Below, piece after piece: positions 62,250 to 64,000 of a DNA stretch of 64,000 bases (position 1 is its first letter; every line of letters begins with the position of its first letter). Under the pieces are notes generated by a model that saw only the letters and a list, made by a program, of their open reading frames with translations, was not told the origin of the DNA and made no database searches. Location: positions 1,466,001 to 1,530,000 of the forward strand of contig NZ_JABBPK010000001.1 in NCBI RefSeq assembly GCF_012933555.1. Reading direction: 5' to 3'. Made by a program: the position numbers and the translations under genes. The DNA is from Niallia alba. Its GTDB lineage: Bacteria > Bacillota > Bacilli > Bacillales > Cytobacillaceae.

Positions 62250-63458
62250 ATGATAACAGATGAACCACAAGATTTAGTATTAACAAATTTGTGTATTTAC
62301 ACGGAAACAGAGATTAATCCAAAAGGATATGTAGTAGTGAGGGGAGAAAAAATCGACTCGATTGGTTTAATGGAATCCTTTCATGAAGAAGATTGGGAAA
62401 ATGCACATATAATAGATTTCCCTAAGAGGATGAATCTGATACCAGGATTAATTGATATTCATATACATGGAGCCAATGATGCAGATGCAATGGATGGGAC
62501 ACTAAATTCCTTAAAAGTTATGGCTGCTACCTTACCAAAGGAAGGAACAACGAGCTTTTTAGCAACGACCATGACACAAGACGAAGAAAGTATTGAAATA
62601 GCCCTTTCTTCTATTGCACAGTATATCGAAGCTAGTGATCAATCTGGAAAAGCGGAAGTTATCGGAATCCACCTAGAAGGTCCATTTATCTCAGAAAAAA
62701 GAGTTGGGGCTCAACCAATCCACTCCGTTAAAAAGCCAGATGTAGCATTATTTAAAAAATGGCAAGACTTATCAAATAATCAAATCAAGCTTGTTACGAT
62801 GGCACCTGAAGAAGATGAGAACTTCGAATTTGTCCGTTATTTAAAGGCAGAAAAAATTGTCCCATCAATAGGGCACTCGGATGCTGTTTACGAGCAAGTA
62901 CTATCAAGCATTCAAGCAGGCGTTAGTCATGTTACACATCTCTTTAATGGAATGAGAGGCTTGCATCACCGAGATCCAGGCGTTGCTGGTGCTGCGTTGC
63001 TTCATTCTGAGTTAATGGCAGAAATGATTGTAGACGGCGTTCATATCCATCCTGAAATTGTTAAACTTGCTTTTTTACAAAAGGGTGTTGATCATATCAT
63101 CCTTATCACAGACAGCATGCGTGCGAAATGGCTGGAAGATGGCATTTCTTCCTTAGGCGGGCAAAAGGTAATCGTTCGCGATGGAAAGGCGTTATTAGAA
63201 AATGGTGCTCTTGCGGGGAGTACATTAAAAATGAATGATGCAATAAACAATATGATGAACTTTACAGGCTGTTCTTTACAGGATGTTGTGAAGATGGCTT
63301 CCTATAATCCAGCCAAGCAAATTGGCGTTTTGGATAAAAAGGGAAGTATTGCAAAAGGTAAAGATGCAGATTTAGTTGTATTAGATGAAAATAATCAAGT
63401 TGTACTAACAATTTGTAAAGGACAAATCGTATATTCGAATGGAGGAGTAAAAGCATGA
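62250..63458 (+). CDS. nagA: N-acetylglucosamine-6-phosphate deacetylase NagA
   Basis: NagA removes acetate from GlcNAc 6-phosphate to give glucosamine 6-phosphate. The 402-residue amidohydrolase has the metal-binding IDIHIHGANDAD, GIHLEGPFIS with the metal Glu, SIGHSDA, HVTHLFNGMRGLHHRDPG and the catalytic Asp in ITDSMRAK. LAGSTLKMNDAINNM and NPAKQIGVLDKKGSI close the fold. AAGGAG precedes the ATG. It overlaps nagB by 4 bases (ATGA). Confidence 0.95.
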   Translation: MITDEPQDLVLTNLCIYTETEINPKGYVVVRGEKIDSIGLMESFHEEDWENAHIIDFPKRMNLIPGLIDIHIHGANDADAMDGTLNSLKVMAATLPKEGTTSFLATTMTQDEESIEIALSSIAQYIEASDQSGKAEVIGIHLEGPFISEKRVGAQPIHSVKKPDVALFKKWQDLSNNQIKLVTMAPEEDENFEFVRYLKAEKIVPSIGHSDAVYEQVLSSIQAGVSHVTHLFNGMRGLHHRDPGVAGAALLHSELMAEMIVDGVHIHPEIVKLAFLQKGVDHIILITDSMRAKWLEDGISSLGGQKVIVRDGKALLENGALAGSTLKMNDAINNMMNFTGCSLQDVVKMASYNPAKQIGVLDKKGSIAKGKDADLVVLDENNQVVLTICKGQIVYSNGGVKA

Positions 63459-64000
63459 AACTAATTGAAGTAAAAAACTATGACGAAATGAGTAAAGTAG
63501 CAGCAAAAGCAATAATGGAGCAAATTCAGACGAAGCCAAACAGTGTTCTAGGACTTGCAACTGGAGGGACACCGATAGGAACCTATCAGTATTTAATTGC
63601 AGATTTTACTAAAAATCAAACTTCCTATGAAAAAGTTATTACGGTCAACTTAGATGAATACGTTGGTTTAGAAAAAGATAATCCACAAAGTTATAGTTAC
63701 TATATGAAAGAACAGTTATTTAACCATATTGATATTCCAGAAAACCACACTTATTTGCCATCAGCTAAAAACATAGATGATGAAGAGGCAGGAAGAAATT
63801 ATGAAAAACTCATTGATTCATTAGGTGGAATGGATTTGCAAATATTAGGAATAGGTGAAAATGGTCATATCGGTTTTAATGAACCAGGTACTTCTTTCCA
63901 TTCTACAACAGGAATTGTGAAATTAACTGATTCTACGAGAGAAGCAAATGCACGATATTTTGCTACGATGGATGAGGTACCAACACACGCTATTTCTATG
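63455..64000 (+). CDS. nagB: Glucosamine-6-phosphate deaminase NagB (5' part)
   Basis: NagB converts glucosamine 6-phosphate to fructose 6-phosphate and ammonia. About 182 residues are visible before the window ends. LGLATGGTPIGTYQYLI is the sugar-phosphate loop, TVNLDEYVGL the catalytic Asp/Glu region, and LGIGENGHIGFNEPGTSF holds the conserved His and Glu. GGAGGAG is upstream and the start lies within the nagA stop, so both are translated together. Confidence 0.95.
   Translation, partial: MKLIEVKNYDEMSKVAAKAIMEQIQTKPNSVLGLATGGTPIGTYQYLIADFTKNQTSYEKVITVNLDEYVGLEKDNPQSYSYYMKEQLFNHIDIPENHTYLPSAKNIDDEEAGRNYEKLIDSLGGMDLQILGIGENGHIGFNEPGTSFHSTTGIVKLTDSTREANARYFATMDEVPTHAISM

Overview
The window is low-GC DNA from an endospore-forming Firmicute of the family Bacillaceae. 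It carries spore-coat, SpoVA and SpoVIF genes, and from the opp operon to yjcH its gene order follows the Bacillus subtilis order opp - yjbC - spxA - mecA - coiA - pepF - spxH - yjbI-yjbO - prpE - yjbQ - fabI - cot - yjcA - spoVIF - yjcD - yjcF/G/H. The species cannot be named from sequence alone; a Niallia- or Cytobacillus-like Bacillus is plausible (inference).

Layout. 1-5.1 kb: the 3' part of oppA, then oppBCDF (oligopeptide import). 5.2-12.4 kb: a secreted DUF4015-type protein, yjbC, spxA, mecA, a cardiolipin synthase and coiA. 12.6-25.3 kb: pepF, the reverse-strand genes spxH, yjbI globin, cwlQ and yjbK, then yjbL, sasB, NAD kinase, yjbO, prpE, mgtE and yjbQ. 25.5-33.2 kb: fabI behind a near-perfect FapR operator, followed by a sporulation block (cotO, cotZ, yjcA, a small CxC peptide, a YhcN/YlaJ-like lipoprotein, spoVAC-spoVAD-spoVAEb-DUF421, a YjcZ-like peptide, spoVIF). 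The SpoVA part resembles the spoVA-2 operon type linked to spore heat resistance. 33.2-39.1 kb: a UvrD-type helicase with a CoiA-like N-terminal domain, a DUF421 protein, yjcF, yjcG and yjcH. 39.3-43.6 kb: anaerobic ribonucleotide reductase nrdDG behind a pair of NrdR boxes, a DoxX protein behind a Rex/Fnr-type palindrome, an FMN reductase and tRNA-Val(GAC).

43.7-64 kb is a cell-wall and carbohydrate region. It holds a PdaC-like deacetylase, a gluconate module (gntP, a C45 acyltransferase-like hydrolase, an RpiR regulator, gndA, gntK), an AraC regulator divergent from galKET, a family 2 glycosyltransferase, a LacI/ScrR-like regulator, a complete IS4-family insertion sequence, and nagA-nagB (nagB cut by the window end).

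Several pathway modules seem to carry their own local control sites. A GAAA(A/T)nTTTC dyad lies in the promoter regions of gntP, rpiR/gndA and gntK, so RpiR probably controls gluconate use. gntP also has a cre site. Three families of interspersed intergenic repeats are present: a hairpin element of about 205 bp with TG-rich inverted ends (five copies plus a fragment), a 150-180 bp element (two copies), and a CATCAGTG hairpin element (three copies). I see no CRISPR array, prophage or obvious new defence system.
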